Notes: a model not told the origin generated them from the sequence alone. A stretch of DNA of 32,131 nucleotides from Treponema sp. (GCA_031290475.1 JAITNM010000105.1:1-32131), one strand, 5' to 3'; positions 1 through 8,923 are shown, counted from the stretch's first letter. Program-made: numbers and translations.

Positions 1-151
1 GAGGCACCTTTGATGGCGTTCAGAATTAGGAATTACTGCCTTAGTGGGTAGAGAATCACCGAAAAAGCTGGAGTTGGCCCGTAAAAAACGGATAATTTTT
101 TGAATTTGGAATTGCTGCAACCAGGGCAGATGCGTTAAAACAAGAAAGTTT

Positions 152-180
152 AAAAAAGTCCGCTGATTAGCGTCAACGGA
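152..180 (-). terminator. Rho-independent terminator after the TSCPD gene
   Basis: On the minus strand, directly after the stop codon, an 8-bp stem (TCCGTTGA pairing with TCAGCGGA, one G-T wobble, six-base loop CGCTAA) is followed by a run of T (the plus-strand A run at 152-157). This is a compact intrinsic terminator that ends the sbcDC-TSCPD transcription unit. The remaining bases 1-151 hold no convincing gene. Confidence 0.75.
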
Positions 181-429
181 TCAGTGTTGCCCTAAAGCCT
201 CTTCCACCGCTTTGGCAAGCTGATCCGGGCAGGAGGTGCTTTTCCGTCCGCATTTGGTGCCCTTGAGGGTGGACACCAGCTCCCGGGCATCCATGCCTTC
301 CACCAGTTTTGATATGCCGTTAAGATTCCCGTTGCAGCCGTCTTCAAAGGATACCTGGCGGATCTTGCCGTCTTTTATATCGAAGTTGATTTTTGAGGAA
401 CAAACGCCCTTGGTTTTATATGCAAACAC
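181..429 (-). CDS. Small TSCPD-domain protein (four-cysteine TIGR03905-like family)
   Basis: This 82-residue protein of unknown function has the TSCPD signature near its C-terminus (residues about 65-69) and four cysteines at about C9, C32, C60 and C67, a pattern that suggests a metal site. The TSCPD module is also found at the end of some ribonucleotide reductases, and stand-alone versions like this one are common in anaerobes. The start codon is GTG (427-429); it is chosen because AGGAGA lies a few bases upstream and the protein begins in the usual place for the family. A promoter-like sequence lies between it and sbcC, so it may be transcribed separately as well as by read-through. A terminator follows its stop codon. 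The family call is firm; the biochemical role is unknown. Confidence 0.85.
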   Translation of the reverse strand: MFAYKTKGVCSSKINFDIKDGKIRQVSFEDGCNGNLNGISKLVEGMDARELVSTLKGTKCGRKSTSCPDQLAKAVEEALGQH

Positions 430-444
430 TTTTCTCTCCTGGTT

Positions 445-473
445 ATAATATAAGCAAAATACCCTGTTTTGAA
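445..473 (-). promoter_or_regulatory. Candidate sigma-70 promoter for the TSCPD gene
   Basis: On the minus strand TTCAAA (468-473) and TATTAT (445-450) are separated by exactly 17 bases, matching the consensus at 4 of 6 and 5 of 6 positions. It lies in the short gap between the sbcC stop and the GTG start. The predicted transcription start falls close to the ribosome-binding site, so the exact start is uncertain. Confidence 0.4.
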
Positions 474-484
474 TACCAAAGACC

Positions 485-3400
485 TCATGTGGCGGGGGCG
501 CCGAATGTAATCCGGGAACCCGAACCGGACTTGACTACTTCGATATGGCTGGGAATCCGGGAGCGCATATCCCCCACATGGGAGATAAGCCCTACCATGC
601 GGTGGTCCCTGAGTTCGTCCAGGATGAGGAGCGCCCGGTCCAGGCTCGCCTCGTCAAGGCTGCCGAAGCCCTCGTCGATGAACACCGCGTCAAGCCGCAC
701 GCCGCCGGAGCGGTTTTGAATAGAGTCGGCGAGGCCGAGGGCGAGGCTGATGGAGGCCATGAAGCTTTCACCCCCCGAGAGGGTGGCGCAGGGGCGGCAT
801 TTCCCGGTGTACGCGTCGAAAACCGCAAGATCAAGCCCCTTTGCCCGGTTCCCCCCCGCTCCAAAGCTGTCCAGGAGCAGGGCATAGCGGCCTTCGCTCA
901 TCCGCTCAAGCCGGGTGGTGGCATAGGCGGCCACTTCTTCCAGGTAGCGTCCCAAAAGCCAGGAGTCGAAGGCGGTCTTTTTCGGGTTCCTGCCCGCAAG
1001 ATCATCGGCGAGGGCGGTAAAACGCCGGCTCTTTTCCGAGAGCCTTTCGTAGCGGCTGCTGGTTTCCCCCAGCAGCGCCGCGTCCCGCTGTAGAGACGCA
1101 AGTTCCCCGCCGGCCCTGTCCCGTTCCGCTTCCGCCGCCTCCTGTTCCGCTTTAAGTTCCGGAAGCCTTTTCTTAATTTCACTTCCCGCTTCCGCCCTGC
1201 TTTCCTGGATTTCTTCCCGTACCTTGTCAAGGTTCCGCAGTAATTCTGTTTTTTGTGATTCAAGCCTTACCGAGGCGTCTTTCCAGAGGCCGATTTCTTT
1301 TTCCAGGGCGGATTCTTCCCTGATGTCAAGCAGGGCCTGCCGCAGGGATTCCGCGTCCTTAAAGGGAGAGGAGGCGAGGGCTTTTTGCAGGGCCTCTTCC
1401 GCTTCCCGGCCCTGTTTTCGGGCATCGTCCCGCTGGAGACGGCTTGTCTCTTCCTTCCCCGTAGCGGCGGCAAACGCCTTTCCCGCTTCTTCCCGCTTTT
1501 CCCGGTATTCCTTTACCAGCCTTTCTTTTCCGGAAAGCTGCCTGTCAAGGACAGTCAGGGCGTCTCTTGCGCTGTTTCCCGCGCCGGCAAAGGGCGATTC
1601 TTTGAGGAGCTTTGCGTGTTTCTGACGCAGTTCTTTTATAATACTGTCCAGGTTTTTTAGTTTTTCCGTCAATGCGGCCGATTCTTTTTCCTTTTCCCCG
1701 GTCTGGCGCAGCAATTTTTCCTGTTCCCTTCTGAGTTCTGTGAGCCGGTAGGCCCCCTGCCTGCCTGCCTGCTGTTTTTTAACGAGCCCGTTCACCAGGT
1801 CTACCTGGGCTTTGTGCTGTGTATCCGCTTCCTCCGCCGCGGGGATAGGCCCGCCCGCCGCTTCAGAGAGGCCGCGTATTTTTTCCGCCGCCCGCTTTTG
1901 TTCTGTTTCTCTGGCCGCGAGTTCCGCGTTTTTCGCCGCCCCCAGGGCCCGCTGTTCCCGCAGGGTTTCCTCGGCGCGGGCGATACGTTCCTCAATGCCG
2001 AAAAGGGGCGGCGGAGCGGCCGCCGGCAGGGGGTGATCCCGGGAGCCGCAGACCGGGCAGGGCTCGCCGTGCTTAAGGCCGAGTCCCAGGACTGCGGCCA
2101 TGTTGGCATTTTCGCGGGTTTCCTTTTGATGCCTTAAAAGCCTGAGCTCGTCTTCCTGTACCGGGATGCGTTTGGAAAGTCTCTCACATTCATCCCGCAG
2201 TTTTTCCGCTATGGCGGCGGCGGTTTTTTCCTCAGCCTGTAAAGTCTCCGCCTCCCTGGCGATCCGTTTAAGATCCGTAAAACGGTTCATAAGGTTTTTG
2301 GCCTCTTCAAGCAGGGCGTCGTTTTCTTCCGTGTTCCGGCTCTGCCCCTCAAGATCCCCGGTTTCCTTTTCCCTTTCGGCAAACCGTTTTCGCAGTAATT
2401 CTATCTCTGATGAAAGTTCATGGGTCTTTAGGCGTAGCGTTTCTGCTTCTCCGGCGCTCTCTTCGAGCCTTTTCTCCCCGCCGAGCATTTCCTCGAAGAG
2501 CGGCCGCCTTTCCCGAAGGAGCCGGATCTCACCCTCCAGTTCTTCCCTTTCCCCGTCTCTTTTTTCCGCTTCCGCCAGGGCCGCTTCCGCATCTTTCTTT
2601 TCCCGCAGGGCTCTTTCCCAGGCAGCGCCGCTTTCGGCCCGCTGTTTCTGTTTTTCCCCTTCCCGGTTAACCAGGTGCGCCAGGGGCTGGGCTTTCCGGG
2701 AAAGGGTGAGTTTCTTTTCCTTTTCGGCTATGGCCTTTCCCTGCTCTTCAAGTTCAGCTGCTTCGGTTGTTATCCTTTCAAGCCGTTCCCCTAACGCCGC
2801 CTCGCCCTCCCGGGCGGTAAGCTGTTTCTTAAGTTCCTCCGCCTCCCTGTCCAATGCGGCGGCCCGGATCCTGGCTTCCCGGAGGGCGGTTTCGGCCTTT
2901 TCCCGGGATTCGTCCAGGGTGTCAAAGTTTACCCGCTTGCCGATCTCCTGGAGGGTCCTGAAAACTTCCTGGGTTTCCACTGACGCCTGTCTTGACTTTT
3001 CAAGGGCAAGTTCCCGCACTTTTTCCGCTTTTTCCATGGGAAAAAGTTTCCCCAGCGCCTGCCGGCGTTTCGTGGTATTCTGCCGCAGAAATTCGGCGAA
3101 TTCCCCCTGGGGCAGCAATACTATTCTGAAAAATTCTTCGGCGTCAAGGCCTATGAGCTCCCTGATTTTTTCATCCGCTTCTGATTTTTTACTGCTGAGA
3201 CAGATGATATCTCCCGCCTTGATTTCATACAGGGCGGAATTTTCGTTGACAGTAGTAGAGCCTGTTCCCCTTAGCTTTAGTTTTTCCTGTTTTGGCGAAC
3301 GATCGATCCTGTAGTGTTTGCTTCCCGAAAGGAATTCAAGGGACACAAAACATTCCGCGTTTTCCCCGGCATAATCGCTCCTGAGGTTGAGCAGATGGTC

Positions 3401-3577
3401 TCCCCGGCTCCCCGGAACTTCACCGTAGAGGGCAAAGCAGAGGGCATCGAAGACGGTTGTCTTTCCCGAACCGGTTTTCCCGGTGATAAGAAAAATGTCG
3501 TCCAGGGAAGAGAAGTCCACGGTTTCCTTTCCCGCGAAGGGGCCGAAGTTTTGGAGATCGAGCTTTAGGGGTCTCAT
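485..3577 (-). CDS. sbcC: SbcC (Rad50-like) ATPase subunit of the SbcCD nuclease
   Basis: This is the ATPase and coiled-coil partner of SbcD. In the cytoplasm the complex opens hairpins and processes DNA ends blocked by protein or secondary structure. The 1030-residue length is normal. The N-terminus carries Walker A (GKTGSGKTT, about residue 33), two long coiled-coil arms rich in Glu, Lys and Arg fill most of the protein, and a zinc-hook CPVCG lies at about residue 504. The C-terminus has the ABC signature LSGGES and Walker B with the catalytic acidic pair (VFIDEGFGSLD). The start codon overlaps the sbcD stop by four bases (ATGA), so the two are translationally coupled. No damage to any key motif is visible. 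Several long antisense reading frames over this gene are shadows of its GC-rich coiled-coil codons. Confidence 0.97.
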   Translation of the reverse strand: MRPLKLDLQNFGPFAGKETVDFSSLDDIFLITGKTGSGKTTVFDALCFALYGEVPGSRGDHLLNLRSDYAGENAECFVSLEFLSGSKHYRIDRSPKQEKLKLRGTGSTTVNENSALYEIKAGDIICLSSKKSEADEKIRELIGLDAEEFFRIVLLPQGEFAEFLRQNTTKRRQALGKLFPMEKAEKVRELALEKSRQASVETQEVFRTLQEIGKRVNFDTLDESREKAETALREARIRAAALDREAEELKKQLTAREGEAALGERLERITTEAAELEEQGKAIAEKEKKLTLSRKAQPLAHLVNREGEKQKQRAESGAAWERALREKKDAEAALAEAEKRDGEREELEGEIRLLRERRPLFEEMLGGEKRLEESAGEAETLRLKTHELSSEIELLRKRFAEREKETGDLEGQSRNTEENDALLEEAKNLMNRFTDLKRIAREAETLQAEEKTAAAIAEKLRDECERLSKRIPVQEDELRLLRHQKETRENANMAAVLGLGLKHGEPCPVCGSRDHPLPAAAPPPLFGIEERIARAEETLREQRALGAAKNAELAARETEQKRAAEKIRGLSEAAGGPIPAAEEADTQHKAQVDLVNGLVKKQQAGRQGAYRLTELRREQEKLLRQTGEKEKESAALTEKLKNLDSIIKELRQKHAKLLKESPFAGAGNSARDALTVLDRQLSGKERLVKEYREKREEAGKAFAAATGKEETSRLQRDDARKQGREAEEALQKALASSPFKDAESLRQALLDIREESALEKEIGLWKDASVRLESQKTELLRNLDKVREEIQESRAEAGSEIKKRLPELKAEQEAAEAERDRAGGELASLQRDAALLGETSSRYERLSEKSRRFTALADDLAGRNPKKTAFDSWLLGRYLEEVAAYATTRLERMSEGRYALLLDSFGAGGNRAKGLDLAVFDAYTGKCRPCATLSGGESFMASISLALGLADSIQNRSGGVRLDAVFIDEGFGSLDEASLDRALLILDELRDHRMVGLISHVGDMRSRIPSHIEVVKSGSGSRITFGAPAT

Positions 3578-4800
3578 GTTTCAGCCTCCCCCCGCTCCGC
3601 TTCCTCAAGGAGTTCCCGGAACAGGGCGATTTTTTCATTATCCGGAGCGCCGTAAATGCCGGTGAGAAAATCTTCAAAGTCTTCCACCGTAGTTCTGCGT
3701 TCCCGGACGGCGCCGGCGGCGCCCTCCTCCCGGGGAACCCCTTCCCGCAGGCGGGACAGGGCGGCTTCCTGCCGTATGGAAAGAATCCAGGGAAAGCGCT
3801 GTCTTAAGAGGGGCAGGGGGTTTTCCACGAGCCCCTGATCGGTAAGGTGGATTTCAATATAATCCTTTTCCGCCTTTGAGATCTCCGGATCTCCCGCGCT
3901 TTCCCGGTAGAAATAGTTGAAACTTCCCCGCAGTTTTCGCAGCCTCCTCAAGGGGCGCACGGGTAGCGGTTCTACCGTTAAACTGTTGTCCTCTTTTAAT
4001 TCAACCGAGAGAAAACACTTTTCCTGTTCCGGCGACGCCTCGTTAAAAGAGTAGGGGAGGGGACTTCCGGAATACCATGCCCTTTCTCCCGCCTTCTGCC
4101 TCTGGTGGAGATGTCCCAGCGCCAGGTAATCGAATCCCCCAAAGTGTTTTGTATCCACCTGCTCCGCGCCGCCGAGAAATACCCGCTCGGATTCGCTTTC
4201 CACCCCCCCTCTGGCAAAGAGGTGGGCGGCGAGAACCGTATGTTTCACCCCGACGGCAAGGGCCTCCTCCCGCCCTTTTTCCAGCCGTGCGGCCGCTTCC
4301 TCCGCGAGGCGCGCCTGGGAACGGATAGGTTCCGCCGTTTTTCCGCCCTCCTCCGCCGGGCCCGTAAGTTCCGAGCAGAGACTCCCGGGGTTCATGTAGG
4401 GAAGGAGGAAAAAGGCGCAGGAATCCCGGGTATTACCGTCCCGTACCATTACCGGTTTATCCGCCTTAGCGGGATCGGTGGAGAAGTGTATCCCCAATTC
4501 CGCAAACAGCTCCTTTCCAAACCCCAGACGGGAAGAGGAGTCATGATTGCCGGACAGTATCAGTACCGCAAGATCCGGCCGCCGGGCCTTGAGTTTCCCT
4601 AAAAAAGAGCCGAAAAGATCCACTCCGTCGGGAGAGGGGATGGAGCGGTCGTAAACGTCCCCGGCGATGATGAGGGCGCGGTAGGAAAGATCGGCGAGGT
4701 TTTCTATGAGCTGATCCAGCATAAAGCGCTGATCTTCAATCAGGGAGTGTTCGTGGAAAATTTTCCCTAAATGCAGATCCGCGGTGTGAAGAAACCTCAT
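3574..4800 (-). CDS. sbcD: SbcD (Mre11-like) nuclease subunit
   Basis: This is the metal-dependent exo/endonuclease subunit that works with SbcC. Metallophosphoesterase motifs appear in order: DLH (residues 8-10), GDVYDR (about 47), SGNHDS (about 83), AAHLF (about 192) and GHLHQ (about 228). The nuclease fold is followed by a C-terminal helical region that binds SbcC. The length of 408 residues is typical. The gene starts only about eight bases downstream of a -10 box in a consensus promoter and has no Shine-Dalgarno sequence, which suggests a leaderless or nearly leaderless transcript. It overlaps sbcC by ATGA at its 3' end. The call is firm from motifs and gene order. Confidence 0.97.
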   Translation of the reverse strand: MRFLHTADLHLGKIFHEHSLIEDQRFMLDQLIENLADLSYRALIIAGDVYDRSIPSPDGVDLFGSFLGKLKARRPDLAVLILSGNHDSSSRLGFGKELFAELGIHFSTDPAKADKPVMVRDGNTRDSCAFFLLPYMNPGSLCSELTGPAEEGGKTAEPIRSQARLAEEAAARLEKGREEALAVGVKHTVLAAHLFARGGVESESERVFLGGAEQVDTKHFGGFDYLALGHLHQRQKAGERAWYSGSPLPYSFNEASPEQEKCFLSVELKEDNSLTVEPLPVRPLRRLRKLRGSFNYFYRESAGDPEISKAEKDYIEIHLTDQGLVENPLPLLRQRFPWILSIRQEAALSRLREGVPREEGAAGAVRERRTTVEDFEDFLTGIYGAPDNEKIALFRELLEEAERGEAET

Positions 4801-4808
4801 AATTTATC

Positions 4809-4837
4809 AGCATAGAAGACGGCCGGGAACTTGTCAA
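4809..4837 (-). promoter_or_regulatory. Consensus sigma-70 promoter of sbcDC
   Basis: On the minus strand a perfect TTGACA (4832-4837) is followed after exactly 17 bases by TATGCT (4809-4814). Only eight bases separate the -10 box from the sbcD ATG, and they contain no ribosome-binding site. Confidence 0.65.
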
Positions 4838-4852
4838 CGTGAAGTCCAATTT

Positions 4853-5614
4853 TTAACAGACGATAGCTTTGATGTTCTTTTCCGCCAGGCGGTATATATA
4901 GTCCTGGGTAATGCCCGAATCCGTTATGAGGTAATTGATCTTGTCCAGGCAGCCTAATGAGGCAAAGAGCACCTTTTCCAGCTTGCTTGAATCCACCAGC
5001 AGGTAGACTGTTTTGGCGGAGTTGATCATCGCCTTTTTAAGGGACAGATCGGTAAAGCTGGGATAGGTTAAGCCGGCCTCAAGGGAAAAGCCGCCTGCGG
5101 CCAGAAAGAGTTTTTCCACATACAGGTCATCAAAAACCGCGGTTGATTTTTCTCCCGTAAGGGACAGGGTGGGGGCCTTAAATTCCCCGCCTGTCATAAG
5201 AATCGTATTGGTCGGTTCCTTCCCCAGGGCCAGGGTAATGTTGATAGCCGGGGTAACGATATTCAGGTTTTTTTTATTGGTAAGATGCTTGATCATCTCT
5301 GTTACGGTGGTACCCGAATCCAGGATAATGCTGTCTCCGGAAGAGACAAATTCCGCCGCCTTTGCGCTGATCAGGGCCTTAAGGTCCATATTGTTATGCC
5401 GTTCAAGCTGTATACCGGTAGCAAAGGAAGAATAATTACTGATAAAAGCCCCGCCGTGCTGCCGGGTAATAAGGCCCGCCCCTTCCATGGCTTCAAGATC
5501 CTGCCTGATGGTCGGCTCGGAAACCTGAAAAATGTTTTTTAATTCCTGAACCCGGCAGCTGCCGTTTTCGCGCAGTAATTCTATTATTTTTTCCCGTCTT
5601 TGTTCCGGAAACAT
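4853..5614 (-). CDS. DeoR/GlpR-family transcriptional regulator
   Basis: This is a 253-residue sugar-phosphate-responsive repressor. Residues about 3-57 form the DeoR winged helix-turn-helix (EPTIRQDLEAME recognition segment and the RQHGGA wing), and residues about 75-235 form the DeoR C-terminal sensor domain (GDSIILDSGTTV, AAGGFS and LLVDSSK motifs). It is the last gene of the leftward operon, three bases after the kinase stop. Regulators of this family usually bind the phosphorylated intermediate of the pathway they control, so it most likely controls the divergent promoters at about 8949-9051. The effector cannot be read from the sequence. No terminator was seen after the stop; the sbcD promoter lies there instead. 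Confidence 0.93.
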   Translation of the reverse strand: MFPEQRREKIIELLRENGSCRVQELKNIFQVSEPTIRQDLEAMEGAGLITRQHGGAFISNYSSFATGIQLERHNNMDLKALISAKAAEFVSSGDSIILDSGTTVTEMIKHLTNKKNLNIVTPAINITLALGKEPTNTILMTGGEFKAPTLSLTGEKSTAVFDDLYVEKLFLAAGGFSLEAGLTYPSFTDLSLKKAMINSAKTVYLLVDSSKLEKVLFASLGCLDKINYLITDSGITQDYIYRLAEKNIKAIVC

Positions 5615-5617
5615 TGT

Positions 5618-7138
5618 TCAGCCTGATCCTTTAATAGGTAACCTTACTCTTTGTAACCACCGATTATAAGAAGATTTGAGTTCCCTGTCTAGCTTTGCGC
5701 CGGGCAGATACGATTCATGGACGGTGTTCCGCGCCAGCTCTTCCACCTCGGGGAAAGTCAGGCTGCCCTTTCCTATGAAGGCCAACAGCGCCGCTCCCAG
5801 GGCGCTTGCCTCGTGGCGTTTGTCTATCCTCACTTCGGTCTCAAGGAGGCCGGCGATCATACCCATGGAGATATTGCTGTGGGTAAGGCCGCCGTCGGCT
5901 TTTATCCACCGCAGCGCCGCGCCCCGGTCTTTTTCCATGGCGGAAATAACATCCTTTAGCTGGAAGGGGTAGGCTTCCACCGCGGCGCGGACTATATGGG
6001 CGGCTTCGGTACCGAAGTTTATCCCGAGGATTTCAGCCTGTCTGTCCATTTGCCACCAGGGGCCGCCCAGGCCGCTGAATGCGGGAATAAAGGTGACCCC
6101 ACCCGAATCAGGAACCGATTCGGCCAGGGCGTCAAGCTGTTTTGGGTCCGCCGCAAGACCGAGTTTGTTCTGTATCCAGTTGAGGGTTGAGGCGCAGCTT
6201 ACAATAACCCCCTCAAGGGCATAATCTGTTCTGTTTTCCATAGACCAGCAGACCGTACTAACCATGCCATGCCTTGAATGGCTGCGGGCGCCGGTGTTCA
6301 TCACCACCGAAGAGCCGGTCCCCATGGTTGCCTTGACGGTTCCCGGGGAAAAACAGCCTTCTCCAAAACAGGCGGCGTGGGAATCCCCGATTGCCGCGGT
6401 AATGGGGATGGGAGTATTAAAAATGCCGCCGAAAGTTGAGGAACTAAAATCTTTAAAAGCGGAAGGGCGAATTTCGCTCAGATGCAGGCCCCGGCTTCCA
6501 AAAAGATCCCCCATGCCGGCGTCCCAGGCGCAGGTATCAAGGTCCATGAGCAGGGTTCGCGACGCGTTGGTAGGGTCGGTATAAAAGGGCCGCTTGCCGG
6601 CGCCGCCCGCATCGAAGAGCTTATACATAAGCCAGGTATCGATAGTACCGAAGTACAGAGCCCCCGCCCGTATCCGGGCCCGTAAATCGCGGTCTTCTTC
6701 AATTAAATAAAGCAGTTTAGTGCCCGAAAAATAGGGGTCTATACGCAGCCCTGTACGTTGCCGTATGTTTTCTTCCAGCCCCGCCTCCTGATGCAGGCGG
6801 GAACAGACCGCTATGGAACGCTTGCACTGCCAGACTATGACCGGCGTCGCGGGGTTCCCCGCCCGGTCCCAGAGAAGAAAAGATTCCCGCTGGTTGCTGA
6901 TTCCCGCGGCGCTAACGGCCTTTTTGGAATACCCCGCCTCTTCAAAACGGGAAACCGCCCCTTTTACCGCGCTAAGAACGGACGCAACGATTTCATTGCC
7001 GTCCTGTTCGACAAAACCCGGTTTGGGGTAGCAGGAATTGAGGGACGCCGTATAGGAAGCCATAATTTCCCCGGCAATGGAAAAAATAAGCGCCTTGGAA
7101 CCACTGGTTCCCTGATCAATCGAAAGGACATACTCCAT
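5618..7138 (-). CDS. FGGY-family carbohydrate kinase with glycerol-kinase-like active site
   Basis: This ATP-dependent sugar or polyol kinase is 506 residues long, normal for the FGGY family. The N-terminal phosphate-binding loop is DQGTSGSK (8-15), and GTGSS plus a C-terminal GG motif (ADGGLTHS) make the ATP site. The residues that hold glycerol in E. coli GlpK (R83, E84, W103, Y135, D245) all have counterparts here: R84, E85, W103, Y136 and D252. The substrate is therefore probably small or has a glycerol-like end, rather than being a standard xylulose. The gene sits between the split transketolase and the DeoR regulator, with a GGGGCGG-like ribosome-binding site. By context it should phosphorylate the ketose made by the isomerase across the divergent promoter, for example apulose. 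A true glycerol kinase is possible but does not explain the neighbours. Confidence 0.88.
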   Translation of the reverse strand: MEYVLSIDQGTSGSKALIFSIAGEIMASYTASLNSCYPKPGFVEQDGNEIVASVLSAVKGAVSRFEEAGYSKKAVSAAGISNQRESFLLWDRAGNPATPVIVWQCKRSIAVCSRLHQEAGLEENIRQRTGLRIDPYFSGTKLLYLIEEDRDLRARIRAGALYFGTIDTWLMYKLFDAGGAGKRPFYTDPTNASRTLLMDLDTCAWDAGMGDLFGSRGLHLSEIRPSAFKDFSSSTFGGIFNTPIPITAAIGDSHAACFGEGCFSPGTVKATMGTGSSVVMNTGARSHSRHGMVSTVCWSMENRTDYALEGVIVSCASTLNWIQNKLGLAADPKQLDALAESVPDSGGVTFIPAFSGLGGPWWQMDRQAEILGINFGTEAAHIVRAAVEAYPFQLKDVISAMEKDRGAALRWIKADGGLTHSNISMGMIAGLLETEVRIDKRHEASALGAALLAFIGKGSLTFPEVEELARNTVHESYLPGAKLDRELKSSYNRWLQRVRLPIKGSG

Positions 7139-7157
7139 AATCCGCCCCTGTTATTCA

Positions 7158-8117
7158 TTACGAGAGCATATTTTGAACCGTTTCCCTAATCCCCCCAGGA
7201 TCAAGTTTGAAAAACACCTTGTTATCCGCGGCGGTCCAGTTTTTGGAGAAGGAGCCCTCGGGAACCCCCAGGCGCTTAAGTACCGCCCCCAGGCCGTTTT
7301 CGGCAATGAGTTCCGCGGTCATGCTCCCCGCGCCCCCGTGGGTTGTATGCTGTTCCACCGTTAACACAAGCCCTGTTTTCCGTATGGATTCAATAATAGC
7401 CCCTGGAAAGAAAGGCCGTACGGAAGTTATGGCAAAAATTTCGCAGGAAGCATAGCCCCCCAGCAGTTCCGCCGCGTCCAGCGCGTCATGAACGGCGCTT
7501 CCCAGGGCGACGATGGTAATGTCGGCGCCCTGGGAAAACTGTACCGGATAACCGGGCCTAAAAACATACGATTCGGGGGTGACCAGGGGGAATTTGCCTG
7601 AATTAAGGCTGGTGTACACAGGCCCCTTTCGGTCAAGGACGCCGTACTCCGCCATTTGCCGGCATTCCCTGGGGTCGCAGGGGACATAAATCTCAAAGCC
7701 CGGCATACCCCGTAACACGGAAACATCGTTTAGCTCATGATGGGTAATGCCGTCGGTCCCATAACTAAACCCGGCGTGGAGGCCGTTCACCTTTACATTG
7801 CTTTGTGAATAGCTGATGTCAACCTTAAGCTGTTCATTGGATCGGCAAACCAGGAAGGGGGACGCATTGCCGGTGATGGGGATAAGGCCGCTGTTTGCCA
7901 AACCGGCGGCCATACCCATTAAATTCTGCTCCGCAATGCCTACGTTTATTACCTTTTCGGGGAACCTGTCCCTAAAGGGCCGAATTTTGCTCGTACTGAC
8001 CGAATCGCTGACCAAATACACAATGCCGGCGCCCTGCTTTGCCATTTCCATGTAGGCGTTCATCTGGGAGTCCCGCAGATCTTCGGCTGTAACCCGGATC
8101 ATTTCCGCGATACTCAT
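7158..8117 (-). CDS. Transketolase, C-terminal subunit (pyrimidine-binding and C-terminal domains)
   Basis: This is the second half of a two-subunit, thiamine-diphosphate-dependent transketolase. At 319 residues it matches the usual size of the split C-terminal subunit. The motif GIAEQNLMGMAAGLA contains the glutamate that activates the cofactor, followed by the GTDGITHHELND segment and the transketolase C-terminal domain. The start is set at 8117 because that ATG overlaps the stop of the N-terminal subunit as ATGA; a longer reading frame beginning at 8177 would run back into the upstream gene. Split transketolases of this kind often serve dedicated sugar pathways rather than the pentose phosphate pathway, and this one is followed by a sugar kinase. 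The specific ketose donor is inferred only from context. Confidence 0.93.
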   Translation of the reverse strand: MSIAEMIRVTAEDLRDSQMNAYMEMAKQGAGIVYLVSDSVSTSKIRPFRDRFPEKVINVGIAEQNLMGMAAGLANSGLIPITGNASPFLVCRSNEQLKVDISYSQSNVKVNGLHAGFSYGTDGITHHELNDVSVLRGMPGFEIYVPCDPRECRQMAEYGVLDRKGPVYTSLNSGKFPLVTPESYVFRPGYPVQFSQGADITIVALGSAVHDALDAAELLGGYASCEIFAITSVRPFFPGAIIESIRKTGLVLTVEQHTTHGGAGSMTAELIAENGLGAVLKRLGVPEGSFSKNWTAADNKVFFKLDPGGIRETVQNMLS

Positions 8118-8923
8118 AAAACCAGCTCCTTTAAGGCCAGCTCGCCCTGTTCTATGGTGGGAATGGTATGGTGCCATTCGGGCCTGTTTTCAGCAAAGGA
8201 AACCCCCTTGCCCTTTATCGTGCGGGCGATGACCCCATGGGGTTTTGAACCTGAATAATCCAGGGAATCAAAAAGGGCGGCCATAGCATAGGCGTCGTGG
8301 CCGTCAATTTCATGTACCTCAAAACCGAAGGCTTCAAGTTTGTCCCGCAGGGGGTTTATTTCCATAGTGTTGGCAACAGTGTCGGCAAGCTGGAGTCCGT
8401 TAGTATCAACTATCAGGGTAAGGTTCCCCAATTTATAGTGGGAAGCGGCCATGGCGGCTTCCCAATTGGTCCCCTCTTCCAGCTCCCCGTCCCCGGTAAG
8501 CACAAAGGTACGGTACCCCCGGCCGGTTTTTTGCGCCCCCAGGGCCATGCCCACCGCGATGGAAAATCCGTGCCCCAGCGCCCCGGTACAAACCTCTATC
8601 CCCGGCACCTGATTGGTAGGGTGAATCGTTAAGGGGCAGTCATGCTGCAAATAGGTATCCAGCCATGAAAGAGGGAAAAAGCCCCGGGCCGCCAGGGTTG
8701 CGTAGAGCCCCTCGGAAGCGTGGCCCTTGCTCAGAACAAAACGGTCCCGGCCGGGATCGGTTCTGTTTTCGGGGGAAAAATTGAGGGTATTAAAGAACAG
8801 CGTGGTTAGAATATCCGCCTCTGAAAGGGACGAACCCAGGTGGCCGCCCCTGGCGTGTATAATCATCGAAACAATCTTTCTTCTTATTTCGATGGATTTC
8901 TCTTTTAGGTTGACATTATCCAT
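8114..8923 (-). CDS. Transketolase, N-terminal subunit (thiamine-diphosphate-binding)
   Basis: This is the diphosphate-binding half of the split transketolase (269 residues, normal for the family). It has the RGGHLGSSLSEADIL and SKGHASEGLYA segments and the cofactor motif that starts GDGELEEGTNWEA and ends near the VDTNG residues. The start at 8923 is preferred over an upstream ATG at 8977 because GGAGG stands six bases before it, and because 8977 lies inside the promoter. It is the first gene of the leftward operon, with a short leader of about 20 bases from the promoter at 8949-8977, and it overlaps the C-terminal subunit by four bases. Confidence 0.94.
   Translation of the reverse strand: MDNVNLKEKSIEIRRKIVSMIIHARGGHLGSSLSEADILTTLFFNTLNFSPENRTDPGRDRFVLSKGHASEGLYATLAARGFFPLSWLDTYLQHDCPLTIHPTNQVPGIEVCTGALGHGFSIAVGMALGAQKTGRGYRTFVLTGDGELEEGTNWEAAMAASHYKLGNLTLIVDTNGLQLADTVANTMEINPLRDKLEAFGFEVHEIDGHDAYAMAALFDSLDYSGSKPHGVIARTIKGKGVSFAENRPEWHHTIPTIEQGELALKELVL

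Noticed and set aside
2166-3314. 382-codon plus-strand open frame inside sbcC
   Set aside because: Its Ser/Arg/Phe-rich product is the antisense of Glu/Lys-rich coiled coil in SbcC; it has no support as a gene.
485-4800. SbcCD as part of a defence island with the Wadjet operon
   Set aside because: SbcCD is a housekeeping repair complex with its own promoter, and a full sugar locus separates it from the jet genes.
8115-8177. Longer N-terminus for the C-terminal transketolase subunit
   Set aside because: The extra 20 residues lie inside the upstream gene and lack family similarity; the ATGA overlap at 8114-8117 gives the normal start.
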